Shown: positions 7,490-14,997, numbered from the stretch's first letter. The stretch: DNA of 40,191 nt from Nitrospirota bacterium (GCA_028876065.1 JAGWTI010000023.1:1-40191); one strand, 5' to 3'. Notes: a model not told the origin generated them from the sequence alone. Numbers and translations: made by a program.

Positions 7490-7801
7490 ATGATGCGTTG
7501 CTTACGAATTGTCCTGCCGGTTGTGTATCTGTTGGGCGCGGGGTGTGCCGATGGAGCGAAGTTGACGCGGACGACGGAAACGGGAGGGATCGTGACCTAC
7601 CCTCTCAAGAAAGACAGGGAAAGTATTTATTCTTCTCCGTTTCGAGCGGATGCGCTGAAGCTGATCGAGGGGCATTGCAAGGGATCGTACCGTATCGTTC
7701 GGGAGGGGGAAACCCAGGGACAAAGTATCATGTCCGGGGTAGAGGGGGAGGACAGGGTGACGACGAGACGATTCTGGGCGCTGCAGTTTCAGTGCAAATA
7801 G
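7490..7801 (+). CDS. Small putative lipoprotein in the mod cluster
   Basis: The protein has 103 residues. Two ATG codons at 7490 and 7493 begin it, 14 bases after modA, with no clear ribosome site, which suggests translational coupling to modA. The N-terminus is a lipoprotein signal (RCLRIVLPVVYLLGAGC) with the lipid-bearing cysteine at ~19. The mature part includes YPLKKDRESIYSSPFRADALKLIEGHC, one more internal cysteine, and a C-terminal strand ending WALQFQCK. The two non-lipid cysteines could form a disulfide. I do not recognise a family. The position between modA and modB suggests an accessory periplasmic role, which is inference. Confidence 0.6.
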   Translation: MMRCLRIVLPVVYLLGAGCADGAKLTRTTETGGIVTYPLKKDRESIYSSPFRADALKLIEGHCKGSYRIVREGETQGQSIMSGVEGEDRVTTRRFWALQFQCK

Positions 7802-7834
7802 CCTCAGCGTCGAGTTCCATGGGACAGGAATGAT

Positions 7835-8455
7835 ATGATCCGGCTGGCGCTGGCTTCATTTCCGGGTGCGTTGTTGATTCTGGGTAGCCTCTTATCGGTG
7901 CAACCCCAGGGCCATGCTCAGCCGTTGCACCCTCCGGGGCATGCGGGGGACGCGGAGCCGATGAAATCGGACGCGTCTTGTGCGGCCAGATTGCTTGCCG
8001 CGTCGGATCGGCCGACGGGTGAGTTGTCGTCTGCAAGCTCCGAGGTTTTGGATAGCGTACAGATCGAGACGTCCGACCTTCGGCTCTTTGAGACGTTCCT
8101 CGGCGAAGTCCTGAAAGCGCGGCTGGTCGAACGTCGAGACCACCTGGGCAAGGACAGCATTCGCGGATATTGCTATCGCGGAATCCTGGTCGTCGTTCGC
8201 AAGAACCACGAAAGTCCTCGTCCGACCGGGTGGGTGCAGCTCAACTTCGCCGTGCCTGACGTGGAGATCGTGCAGCGCGAGTTGGAGACAACGCTCGCGG
8301 AACCACGTCTCGCTTCCTTGAGTCAGGCGGAGCGGGAGCGAGTCGTACGCATCAGGCTCAAGCCGGATGTGCGCCGGGGCAATCGCAAGGCGATTAGACT
8401 TGAAGTGCTTGGCCCGGAGGGCTTTGTCGTCGGATTCAACCAATACAAGTCGTAG
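7835..8455 (+). CDS. Exported VOC (glyoxalase-fold)-like protein
   Basis: The protein has 206 residues, starting at ATG 7835. A signal peptide covers ~1-29 (ALASFPGALLILGSLLSV, cut after GHA). Residues ~70-205 show the double beta-alpha-beta-beta-beta layout of the vicinal-oxygen-chelate superfamily. The first module opens VLDSVQIETSDLRLFETFLGEVL. The second opens WVQLNFAVPDVEIVQREL and closes with IRLEVLGPEGFVVGFNQY, matching the usual PDGNxxEL ending. The metal-binding His/Glu set of glyoxalases is not obvious, so it may be a binding protein rather than an enzyme. It lies between modA and the molbindin gene in the same direction. A periplasmic VOC protein in a molybdate operon is unusual, and I cannot name its function. 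Confidence 0.55.
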   Translation: MIRLALASFPGALLILGSLLSVQPQGHAQPLHPPGHAGDAEPMKSDASCAARLLAASDRPTGELSSASSEVLDSVQIETSDLRLFETFLGEVLKARLVERRDHLGKDSIRGYCYRGILVVVRKNHESPRPTGWVQLNFAVPDVEIVQRELETTLAEPRLASLSQAERERVVRIRLKPDVRRGNRKAIRLEVLGPEGFVVGFNQYKS

Positions 8456-8509
8456 TGCCGTGATTGTGCCGCGAGAAGGTTACTACCACCATTTACCCAG
8501 GAGGCTTCC

Positions 8510-8713
8510 ATGAAGCTCAGCGCAAGGAATCAATTTCAGGGCACAGTGACGCACATCACACAAGGGCAAGCGATGGCTGAGGTGATCATCAAAGTCGGCA
8601 ATCTGGAGTTTGTGGCCGCCATCACGGAAGGCTCCGTCAAAAATATGGGGCTCAAAGTGAATGATGCGGTGACGGTTGCGGTCAAAGCGACCGAGGTCAT
8701 GGTCGGAAAATAA
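8510..8713 (+). CDS. mop: Molbindin (Mop), molybdate-binding protein
   Basis: The protein has 67 residues, the normal size for a single-domain Mop, and ATG 8510 follows CCAGGAGGC. The start KLSARNQFQGTVTHI and the later GSVKNMGLKVNDAVTVAVKATEVMVGK match the Mop/TOBE consensus (SARNxLxGxV, then LGLKxGxxVxAxIKAxxV). Molbindins assemble into hexameric rings that hold several molybdate or tungstate ions and buffer the cytoplasmic pool. The gene lies 77 bases before modB. The assignment is firm. Confidence 0.93.
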   Translation: MKLSARNQFQGTVTHITQGQAMAEVIIKVGNLEFVAAITEGSVKNMGLKVNDAVTVAVKATEVMVGK

Positions 8714-8790
8714 CCGGAGACGTCACGCTGGCGGGGTTCTGGAGCTGGATGTCCACGTTCAGTGCGTGATGGCGCTCGACAGAGGCAGGC

Positions 8791-9465
8791 ATGAATTGGG
8801 TGGCAATAGGGGTCACGCTCAAATTGGCCATGCTGACGTCTCTGATCCTGGTCGTGATCGGGTTGCCGTTGGCCTACTGGCTGAGCTTTTCCCGCTGGCG
8901 TTGGAAATTCCTGGCCGAGTCGGTGGTGGCGCTTCCCTTGGTGCTGCCGCCGACCGTCCTGGGGTTCTACATTCTTGTCGCGATCGGGCCCCGCAGCCTG
9001 TTTGGGCAGTTCTATACGACCCTCGTCGGACATCCCTTGCCGTTCACCTTCGAAGGGCTCCTGCTTGCGTCAGTGCTCTATAGTTTCCCGTTCGCCGTGC
9101 AACCCTTTGCCGCCGCCTTCGAGCAAGTGGATCGTCGCCTCATCGAGGCCTCGTGGACGTTGGGCGTATCCAGATGGACTACTTTCTTCAAACTGATCGT
9201 TCCGATGTCCACGGCGGGGATCGTCACCGGCGCCGTGTTGAGCTTCGCGCATACGCTTGGCGAGTTTGGCGTGGTCCTGATGGTCGGCGGCAACATCGAA
9301 GGCGTGACGAGGACGGTCTCGATTGACATCTACGACGAGGTCCAGGCGCTCAATTATGCGGGAGCCGCCAAAACCGCCTTGTTCCTGCTGGTCGTGTCCT
9401 ACGGGGTCTTGCTGGGTGTCTATGCCATGAACCGGAAGGTCTGGGCCGTATGGCCGCAGAAGTAA
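8791..9465 (+). CDS. modB: Molybdate ABC transporter permease ModB
   Basis: The protein has 224 residues, the usual ModB length. Five or six hydrophobic segments are visible (MLTSLILVVIGLPLAYWL, VVALPLVLPPTVLGFYILVA, LLASVLYSFPFAV, AGIVTGAVLSFAHTLG, TALFLLVVSYGVLLGVYAM). The EAA loop that contacts the ATPase reads IEASWTLGVSRWTTFFKLIVP. LALPLVLPPTVLGFYLL-type motifs are characteristic of ModB. It forms the inner-membrane channel through which molybdate released by ModA enters. Its last 16 bases overlap modC in another frame, so the two are translationally coupled. Confidence 0.95.
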   Translation: MNWVAIGVTLKLAMLTSLILVVIGLPLAYWLSFSRWRWKFLAESVVALPLVLPPTVLGFYILVAIGPRSLFGQFYTTLVGHPLPFTFEGLLLASVLYSFPFAVQPFAAAFEQVDRRLIEASWTLGVSRWTTFFKLIVPMSTAGIVTGAVLSFAHTLGEFGVVLMVGGNIEGVTRTVSIDIYDEVQALNYAGAAKTALFLLVVSYGVLLGVYAMNRKVWAVWPQK

Positions 9466-10547
9466 CCGTCGATATTGCCAAGGCCTTTCCCGGTCGCCTG
9501 ACGGTCCGTGCGTCCTTCCGCATGGCCTGCGGGCTTCCCGAAGTTCTGGTGCTGTTCGGGCCGTCCGGTTCCGGAAAGACCACCATCCTGCGCTGCCTTG
9601 CCGGGCTCGAATGGCCGGACCAGGGAAGCATTCGATTCGGCGACGACGTCTGGGTCGATACGGCCTTGGGCGTCTCGCGTCCCCCTCAAGCACGGCAACT
9701 GGGCTACATGTCCCAGGACTATGCCCTCTTTCCGACCTATTCCGTATCGGGAAACATCGCCTATGGACTGGGCGCTTTGTCGGAGTGCGAGCGGCAGCAG
9801 CGCATCAACGACATGGTGATGTTGCTCCAATTGCAGGGGACGGAGGATGCACGGCCGGCTCAATTGTCTGGGGGGCAGCAGCAACGAGTGGCGCTCGCCA
9901 GGGTGCTGGCGAGACGGCCCCGCTTATTATTGCTCGATGAGCCGTTGTCGGCGCTCGATCTTCCGACGCGATCGAAATTGCGGGGCGAGCTTCGATCGTT
10001 GCTGAAGCAGTTGGCCATCCCCTCGATTGTCGTGACGCATGATTGGGAAGAGGCGCTGGCGCTGGGCGATCGGATGGTCGTCCTTCGAGAGGGACGGGTC
10101 TTGCAGGAAGGCACTCCGCAGCAGGTGTTCAATCGTCCGTTGGATGCGGAGGTGGCCAAGATCGTCGGCATCGAGACGGTCATGCCGGGCCGGATTGTCG
10201 AGGCGGCTCAGGGACTCGTCACGGTTGAGGTGGCCAACCAGAAGCTGGTAGCGATCGGCAGCGAGGAGGTTGGGCCGGACGTCTTTGTGTGCATCCGCGC
10301 CGAGGACATCCTGTTGGAAACGGTCTTGATCGGCACGACGAGCGCAAGGAATCGGCTCGCCGGAACCGTGCGTGAGGTTCAGCCGATGGGGGCGCTCGTG
10401 CGCGTCGGGATCGACTGCGGTTTCTCACTCTCAGCCATGGTCACCCGCTCAGCCGTTGCGGATCTGCATCTCTCCCCCGGCGCGTCCGTCGTGGCCGCGA
10501 TCAAGGCCGGCGCCGTACACCTTGTGCCGCGACACAACAATGCCTGA
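9450..10547 (+). CDS. modC: Molybdate ABC transporter ATPase ModC
   Basis: The protein has 365 residues. The ABC domain shows Walker A GPSGSGKTT (~37-45), a Q-loop (YMSQDYALF), signature LSGGQQQRVALARVL, Walker B LLLLDEPLSALD and switch His in VVTHDWEEA. The C-terminal ~130 residues form the regulatory part, with one TOBE/Mop-like domain (NRLAGTVREVQPMGALVRVGI to SPGASVVAAIKAGAVHLV). ModC dimers hydrolyse ATP to drive ModB, and the TOBE part can bind molybdate and inhibit uptake. The ATG at 9450 lies inside the end of modB. It is the last gene of the island. Confidence 0.94.
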   Translation: MAAEVTVDIAKAFPGRLTVRASFRMACGLPEVLVLFGPSGSGKTTILRCLAGLEWPDQGSIRFGDDVWVDTALGVSRPPQARQLGYMSQDYALFPTYSVSGNIAYGLGALSECERQQRINDMVMLLQLQGTEDARPAQLSGGQQQRVALARVLARRPRLLLLDEPLSALDLPTRSKLRGELRSLLKQLAIPSIVVTHDWEEALALGDRMVVLREGRVLQEGTPQQVFNRPLDAEVAKIVGIETVMPGRIVEAAQGLVTVEVANQKLVAIGSEEVGPDVFVCIRAEDILLETVLIGTTSARNRLAGTVREVQPMGALVRVGIDCGFSLSAMVTRSAVADLHLSPGASVVAAIKAGAVHLVPRHNNA

Positions 10548-10740
10548 CCGGTGACAGATATCCGCGCAGTTCCTTTCGGCCGTCGGCCACAGTCATCCAC
10601 GCTTCAGCGCGGCACAGTCTTCATCGGCGATGACGATCGCTCCAATGCCTGACATGTATCAGGCCCTCGCGTGCGGCCGATTTGGTCCTGCAGGTTGATA
10701 TTGGTCAATGGTTCAGCGACAACACCTCATTTGTTTTCCC
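10548..10740. other. Non-coding 3' region after modC
   Basis: No supported gene is visible. Short dyads occur (for example GGCCGtcGGCC near 10580), but nothing with a T-run before the hairpin at 10741. This segment and the following 200 bases separate the convergent modC and outer-membrane protein genes. Confidence 0.45.
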
Positions 10741-10770
10741 CCGCCTGAGCACACAGGCGGAATTTCTCTT
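10741..10770 (+). terminator. Probable terminator of the mod transcript
   Basis: CCGCCTG (10741-10747) and CAGGCGG (10754-10760) form a 7-bp GC-rich stem with a 6-base loop (AGCACA), followed by AATTTCTCTT. The T-rich tail is short but on the plus side. It lies ~195 bases after modC, before the convergent gene's 3' end at 10951. Confidence 0.55.
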
Positions 10771-10950
10771 CACGTTCGGTCTGCACGCTTCCGACTCGTG
10801 GATCACGATCTCGATGGATCCGTAGCGGATCTTGCTTAGCGCATGCAGCATCGCCTTGACTGTCGTTGGGTTTGGGCCTGTTCGTCGGCGTTCACAATAG
10901 CATGACTTTCTGCCTTGTTGGTACGTGTATGTCTGGAGAGACGACGCACG

Positions 10951-11997
10951 TCATCGCATAATGACTTGCTTCCCCTGATTCCAGTACCACTGAATCGCGA
11001 AGTTTGGATAGAACGCATCAGGGCTGTTTTGGCCGGCGACGGTGTAGAGGACGCCGAAGGCACCTACCCAGGCATCGGAAAATCGCCATTGAAGGGCCGG
11101 TTCGATGCCGATGACGGTTGAACCGCTAGGCGCCCCACGATTGAGAGCATGGCCATCGGCACGCCAGGCCAGACTGTGGTAGGTGGCGAATTCGATGTTG
11201 TAGGCCAGCCCCCGTTTGTCGTCGAGGAAGTGTTCGAACGCCAGTCGAGTGTTAACGATATCGCCGACGTATGTGGTTTGGCCTGCATCGCTTCCCGGCG
11301 CGGAATAAGTATAGTATACGCCGCCGCTGATACGGTAGGGCTCGCTGTTCTTTCTCATGGTGAGACCTTCCGTAAAGCCCAGTTCCCCGAACCGAGTGGC
11401 GGGAAGGCGCCCCAGCGGTGCAAATCCGCCTGGGGGGCGCTCGGTCCCGGCCCAACGACTTGTAGGCAGGATAATCTGGTTGTAGAGGGTCACGGAGGGT
11501 TGAGAGCTGTCGGGGTCTTGGACGATCGGCCGGTACTTCAGGACTAACGAGAGATCGCCGAGGCCTGAATTCGTGGTCATGGGGCCGCCCTGTCCTTTGT
11601 TGAAGCCCTCGGAGTCTTGTGCCCAAAAGGTGTTCCAAGAGGTTGCCGCCCCAAATTCCAGATGGTTCGTGAGACCGTAGGTCACGGTTACAAGCGGCGC
11701 AACGGAGTAGAGGTGAACGGGGCCGTTGCGAGTGTTATTCGGGGTCGTGAGTTGGTTGCCATAGCTCTTTTCGGAGATTTGGGAAAACAAAAACGGACGG
11801 ACGGAGAGCTGGCCCTGGGGGTGAATATCTACGGATTGAATCAGGAGCGGGCCTTCAGAAAATGGGTTCCAGCTTTTTCGATATTTGGCGATTTCCTCAT
11901 CAGACGGGGTCCAGTCGAGCGCCCATGCTTGCTGCGATTGAACCGGAATGAAAAGAAGAGCCACCGTGAGGATGATTGCTATGTTGATAGGGATCAT
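10951..11997 (-). CDS. Putative outer-membrane beta-barrel protein (Phenol_MetA_deg/transporter-like)
   Basis: The protein has 348 residues. A signal peptide covers ~1-27 (NIAIILTVALLFIPV, cut near AWALDW). The mature part is a series of amphipathic strands separated by short turns (VTVTYGLTNHLEFGAATSW, GDLSLVLKYRPI, TLYNQIILPTSRWAG, YRISGGVYYTYSAPG, NTRLAFEHFLDDKRGLAYNIEF). The LPTxR motif after a GDLxLxxKY strand is a hallmark of the MetA-pathway/transporter-like outer-membrane family, whose substrates are mostly unknown. The end QWYWNQGKQVIMR lacks the usual terminal aromatic residue. It converges on the mod cluster and has an AT-rich promoter, so its transcription is independent of mod. 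Confidence 0.6.
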   Translation of the reverse strand: MIPINIAIILTVALLFIPVQSQQAWALDWTPSDEEIAKYRKSWNPFSEGPLLIQSVDIHPQGQLSVRPFLFSQISEKSYGNQLTTPNNTRNGPVHLYSVAPLVTVTYGLTNHLEFGAATSWNTFWAQDSEGFNKGQGGPMTTNSGLGDLSLVLKYRPIVQDPDSSQPSVTLYNQIILPTSRWAGTERPPGGFAPLGRLPATRFGELGFTEGLTMRKNSEPYRISGGVYYTYSAPGSDAGQTTYVGDIVNTRLAFEHFLDDKRGLAYNIEFATYHSLAWRADGHALNRGAPSGSTVIGIEPALQWRFSDAWVGAFGVLYTVAGQNSPDAFYPNFAIQWYWNQGKQVIMR

Positions 11998-12045
11998 GGC
12001 CTTGCGAAATATTTTTTATATCCGATCGAATTAATGTATTTAAAT

Positions 12046-12093
12046 TAGTATTAGTTTAATTAATTTGTCAACAATATTTTTATTTTAATACTA
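12046..12093 (-). promoter_or_regulatory. AT-rich promoter with TAGTATTA/TAATACTA operator-like pair
   Basis: On the minus strand a perfect TTGACA (12071-12066) is followed, at a spacing of 17-18, by AT-rich -10 candidates (CTAATT or TAATTT). TAGTATTA (12046-12053) and its exact reverse complement TAATACTA (12086-12093) bracket the -35, with starts 40 bases apart. The surrounding ~130 bases (12005-12130) are far more AT-rich than the rest of the window. This serves the barrel gene ending at 10951 and leaves a leader of ~45 bases. Confidence 0.5.
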
Positions 12094-12167
12094 GCAAATT
12101 ATAAGTTCATGAAATGTCATTTTTTTAACGGGATGAATACGGGTTCGAATGAAAACGGAATGGTGGC

Positions 12168-12488
12168 TTAGCGGAACCCAATCTTACAGGACGGACAGCG
12201 TGTCGGGTTCAGTCCTAGCCAATGCTTCCCGAGAGGACGGCTATTGCAGTTTGGGCAACGGTAGGTTGCGTAAGCGATGAGCAAGGTCGCGAACAGTGCC
12301 AGAAAGCAGATGATCAGCCGATCACGAACGCTGATTCCCCATGCTACTTCCGGAGGGGCAAGATAGATTTTCCATAGGTGATAGGCCGTGAGCGCAAGGG
12401 AAACAAAAAGCCAGCCCAATACGATGGCTTGCCGTCTCCGGAACCGGGCGATGATGACCCGTGAATAGATCCCATGAGGGACCGGCAT
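12168..12488 (-). CDS. Small membrane protein with C-terminal zinc ribbon
   Basis: The protein has 106 residues. Two transmembrane segments are visible (AIVLGWLFVSLALTAYHLW at ~20-40 and LIICFLALFATLLIAYATY at ~58-76). A C-terminal zinc-ribbon follows, with paired cysteines CPNCNSRPLG and CPSCKIGF, close to the end. A basic N-terminus suggests it faces the cytoplasm. I do not recognise a named family. Such proteins are often uncharacterised membrane zinc-ribbon proteins. No strong ribosome site precedes the ATG, which lowers confidence in the exact start. Confidence 0.6.
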   Translation of the reverse strand: MPVPHGIYSRVIIARFRRRQAIVLGWLFVSLALTAYHLWKIYLAPPEVAWGISVRDRLIICFLALFATLLIAYATYRCPNCNSRPLGKHWLGLNPTRCPSCKIGFR

Positions 12489-12883
12489 AGTATATTAACC
12501 TACCATCTGCGGTATGCCGTTTTTGTGATCTTGCGTCACTTGTGAGACGGCGGTGTATACCCTGGCCGATTTGGACAGGATATCCGGCACCCGCTTTTTC
12601 ATAAGATAGCATGCACCACGAGGCGGAGCAATTGAATGGCGACAACCATTTTTCATGAGATTACGGGGAAAGGATGCTGTAAGGATTGAACACGCCGATT
12701 GACTCATGTATAGGCTTAGTCCGCAAACTATCTGTTAATCGATCAGAGACAGGGGTTTCAGCCTTTGATGAAAATTTCTCGAAGGAGTCGTTCTGGCGGC
12801 CTCTTGATTGCAGATGCAAGGATATCCGTGTTACGGCGGGCTGTGGTTGAGCACCCGGTCACGTGCGGGAACGAGAATTTTCC
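12489..12883. other. Gap without a convincing gene
   Basis: No reading frame here has a good start, ribosome site and protein-like composition. A 70-codon minus-strand frame (12495-12707) and a 39-codon plus-strand frame (12768-12887, ending ATGA into 12884) exist but look unsupported. The region lies between a minus-strand gene start and the relic of a plus-strand gene, so it may contain that relic's old promoter. Confidence 0.4.
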
Positions 12884-13069
12884 ATGACCAGTCAAATTGT
12901 GCAGAAATGCTATGCGTCGGGCGCAGTCCGGGCTCTATGTATGGCAAGGCTCGGAGCTCGTGGGTTTCCAGCGACATGGATGTGCACCATTGTCTTTGTG
13001 TGCGTCTGTGCGGTTTTGGTTCGACCGGCCCCTACGGCTGCCTTGGAAAAGTACGGCCGTCCGTTACCT
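12884..13069 (+). pseudogene. N-terminal relic of a barrel-protein paralogue (inverted copy)
   Basis: From ATG 12884 the frame encodes a basic segment, a signal-peptide-like hydrophobic run (CTIVFVCVCAVLV, cut near PTAA), and then ALEKYGRPLP. That decapeptide also follows the signal peptide of the oppositely oriented gene ending at 13076 (codons at 13892-13921). The two 30-base codings match at 21 positions. Homology stops at 13069, six bases before the intact gene's 3' end, and the remaining frame runs antisense through that gene. This looks like a 5' fragment left after a deletion or inversion between paralogues. Whether it is expressed cannot be judged. The upstream limit is uncertain; GTG 12863 is possible. 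Confidence 0.55.
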
Positions 13070-13075
13070 TTTCAT

Positions 13076-14041
13076 TTAATGCGGCATAATTTTACGGAGG
13101 ACGTTTTGAGCTGCTTTTTTGGGTACATCGAACGCATACCGAAGCTGTATCGCTACGTACTGTTGGACCAACCCTCCTCGATCCAACGGTCGATCCTGCT
13201 CTCGATAAATACTCAGTTCATAGTCGTTCCAGCGGACAGCCAATCCAATGATCCAATCGAGTTCAGAAGGTCGAATCTGACTCGATGCCGTTCGGTCCGT
13301 GAACATGTTCATGTCGCCGTACACAATGAACCGGTTTTCGTAGAGATCTAAATCAAAATGACCGACATACCGATACTGAGCCAACCCTGTATTGTCGGGG
13401 CGGGCAAAATAGTTCTTGTTGAAGAATAGCCACCCGGGCCCAGCGTAGGCCGTGAGATTTTGCTTGGGGAACGTTTTGTTCCACCATTCCCAATCCCCGG
13501 TCGCTTCAAAACGATAGGTCACGAGCGTGTCCGCATAGATCTGTTGCAAACCACTTTGGTCGAGCGGCTTATCCCGTTCGTATTGCACCCGCCAGCCCCA
13601 ATGATCCAGAATTCCTGTCAACGCATACGTGTCATCCCACTCACTCAGCTTAATCCAGCCCGTCTTCCGATCAGAGAAAAAGTTCTGGTCGGTATAGAAG
13701 GTGAGATATTGTTTGTACAGGTCCGTTTCGAGGTGCACCATGTGACGCATGCCAACTAAGCCGGTATTGTTCGGGCGAGCAGCGAACGTAGGGTTATCAA
13801 CGAATGGCGCCGTCAGCAAATAGCCCCCGACCAACGTTTCTTCTTCCGGCCGAGTGTCGGGTCCATTCTCATCTTTGCTCTGTTCCATTGAGGGCAGGGG
13901 ACGCCCATATTTTTCTAGGGCATACACCGACGCCGTTCCCATTCCTAGCGCCATGCAGGTGATAGCTTGGATTGCAACGGATTTGACAGACTTAAAGATA
14001 ACGAATTGCCGAATGGCCAAGGCCCAAAGCCGCTTGGTCAT
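13076..14041 (-). CDS. Outer-membrane-like protein with internal duplication, unknown function
   Basis: The protein has 321 residues. ATG 14041 is chosen over an upstream frame extension because AGAAGAG precedes it and a signal peptide then fits (AIQAITCMALGMGTASVYA). The mature protein begins ALEKYGRPLP. Two homologous halves share AARPNNTGLVGMRHMVHLETDLY / FARPDNTGLAQYRYVGHFDLDLY, then a YxDxNxFxDR strand (FYTDQNFFSDR / VYGDMNMFTDR) and a YERDKPLDQSGL / YREQDRPLDRGGL element, each followed by a last strand. Dense aromatic, alternating strands suggest a beta-barrel. I do not recognise the family. A good promoter lies ~240 bases upstream. A broken copy of its N-terminus lies inverted at 12884-13069. 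Confidence 0.65.
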   Translation of the reverse strand: MTKRLWALAIRQFVIFKSVKSVAIQAITCMALGMGTASVYALEKYGRPLPSMEQSKDENGPDTRPEEETLVGGYLLTAPFVDNPTFAARPNNTGLVGMRHMVHLETDLYKQYLTFYTDQNFFSDRKTGWIKLSEWDDTYALTGILDHWGWRVQYERDKPLDQSGLQQIYADTLVTYRFEATGDWEWWNKTFPKQNLTAYAGPGWLFFNKNYFARPDNTGLAQYRYVGHFDLDLYENRFIVYGDMNMFTDRTASSQIRPSELDWIIGLAVRWNDYELSIYREQDRPLDRGGLVQQYVAIQLRYAFDVPKKAAQNVLRKIMPH

Positions 14042-14279
14042 CAACTCTTCTCTGATCTGGACAATTAAGAACCGCACAGGGCACCTCTCCGTTCGGCTTG
14101 GACGAAGAGGCGCAGGGGAGGGATGGACAGACGCCATTAATGCGTCATAGTCCCACCTGGCTCAATTCCAAGCAGAGGACAGACAGAAGGCTGTTCGCTT
14201 ACAACTACCGCTCGGGTCCATACGACATTCCTCAATTGGAGAGATCAGCATGTCGATTGATCGGATGCAGCCGTCGGCG
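14042..14279 (-). other. Long leader of the duplicated barrel gene
   Basis: If transcription starts from the promoter at 14280-14308, this would be a ~230-base untranslated leader on the minus strand. No long gene is supported. A 29-codon minus-strand frame starting MLISPIEECRMDP (from ~14252) exists without a clear ribosome site. A regulatory leader or small RNA is possible but not shown. Confidence 0.35.
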
Positions 14280-14308
14280 CTTATACGCTTGGGCATCATT
14301 CCTGTCAA
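14280..14308 (-). promoter_or_regulatory. Near-consensus sigma-70 promoter (minus strand)
   Basis: Read on the minus strand: TTGACA (14308-14303), a 17-base spacer, then TATAAG (14285-14280). Both hexamers and the spacing are close to ideal. It points to the barrel gene starting at 14041, with transcription start expected near 14273. Confidence 0.6.
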
Positions 14309-14392
14309 GCCCAATTATCTTGCAAGGCAACAAACGTCTGCTTTGCATTTTGGATCATTAACAGAAAGCGGCCCCGTGTCCCTCGTGCTAGA

Positions 14393-14821
14393 TTACGGTG
14401 CAATACAATTCCTGAAAATTTCGTCACAGTGCTCTTCATCTTCATAAGACGAGGGAACCGAATCGTACTGAACACCTTCAACGCGATCGCTCTTTAAGAC
14501 GAGCGATGCCCAGCATCCATGGTGAATGCGCGGAATGCTACTCTTTGATCCTGAAAATGATTCTTCCAGGATCGATGCTTCCTTGTAGTATCGCAGGATC
14601 GTGAGATCATCTTTCGCGCTGACCTCAGGCTGAACAAGGGTACATGCCCTGAGTTCTTGCCTTGTTTTCCCAATCAGTGCTTTCTGTATAGGAGATGAAG
14701 GTGTGATGTCTCGAGTAGGTGTTGTACATCCACTAAACCCCACCAAGATTGTCAGAAGCAGCATGCCAAGCGTGCATGCCTTACTCGCCAGCGAGGCAGG
14801 TTCAGCGTTCATGAAAATCAT
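14393..14821 (-). CDS. Small lipoprotein of the SmpA/OmlA-like hypothetical type
   Basis: The protein has 142 residues. ATG 14821 follows GGAGAGGGCG. The signal (ACTLGMLLLTILVGFSGC) ends in a good lipobox (FSGC) with the lipid cysteine at ~32. The mature part contains IQKALIGKTRQELRACTLVQPE, which resembles the GKTxxELxACxGxP motif of a widespread group of small outer-membrane lipoproteins with a BamE-like fold. Three further cysteines follow (HHGCWASL, EEHCDEIFRNC), likely disulfide-bonded in the periplasm. Function is unknown. Its 3' end lies ~110 bases from the promoter of the next gene downstream. Confidence 0.6.
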   Translation of the reverse strand: MIFMNAEPASLASKACTLGMLLLTILVGFSGCTTPTRDITPSSPIQKALIGKTRQELRACTLVQPEVSAKDDLTILRYYKEASILEESFSGSKSSIPRIHHGCWASLVLKSDRVEGVQYDSVPSSYEDEEHCDEIFRNCIAP

Positions 14822-14852
14822 AAGATCGCCCTCTCCACGGTGAACGATATAG

Positions 14853-14866
14853 CATACTTCAGTATG
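14853..14866. promoter_or_regulatory. Palindrome upstream of the lipoprotein gene
   Basis: CATACT (14853-14858) and AGTATG (14861-14866) form a perfect 14-base palindrome with a 2-base centre, 32 bases before the start at 14821 on the minus strand. An AT-rich -10-like stretch (TATATC) adjoins it. This is a candidate operator; no good -35 is visible. Confidence 0.35.
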
Positions 14867-14997
14867 TTACGTGTACTGCCCCGCTTCGTTTCTGGACTGC
14901 TTAGTTTCCCCAGTTAAACTGTGCGCAAACACGCAACTCAGGCAAAACCTGAAGGGGATATCGTGCAGTAGGGGAGGCTATAAATCGCGGAAAGTAT

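Noticed and set aside
12495-12707. 70-codon minus-strand frame
   Set aside because: No ribosome site and no protein-like pattern; part of an otherwise empty gap.
13069-13892. Active invertible switch between the two ALEKYGRPLP-coding segments
   Set aside because: The geometry fits, but the repeats match at only 21 of 30 bases and no recombinase gene or recognisable site lies nearby.
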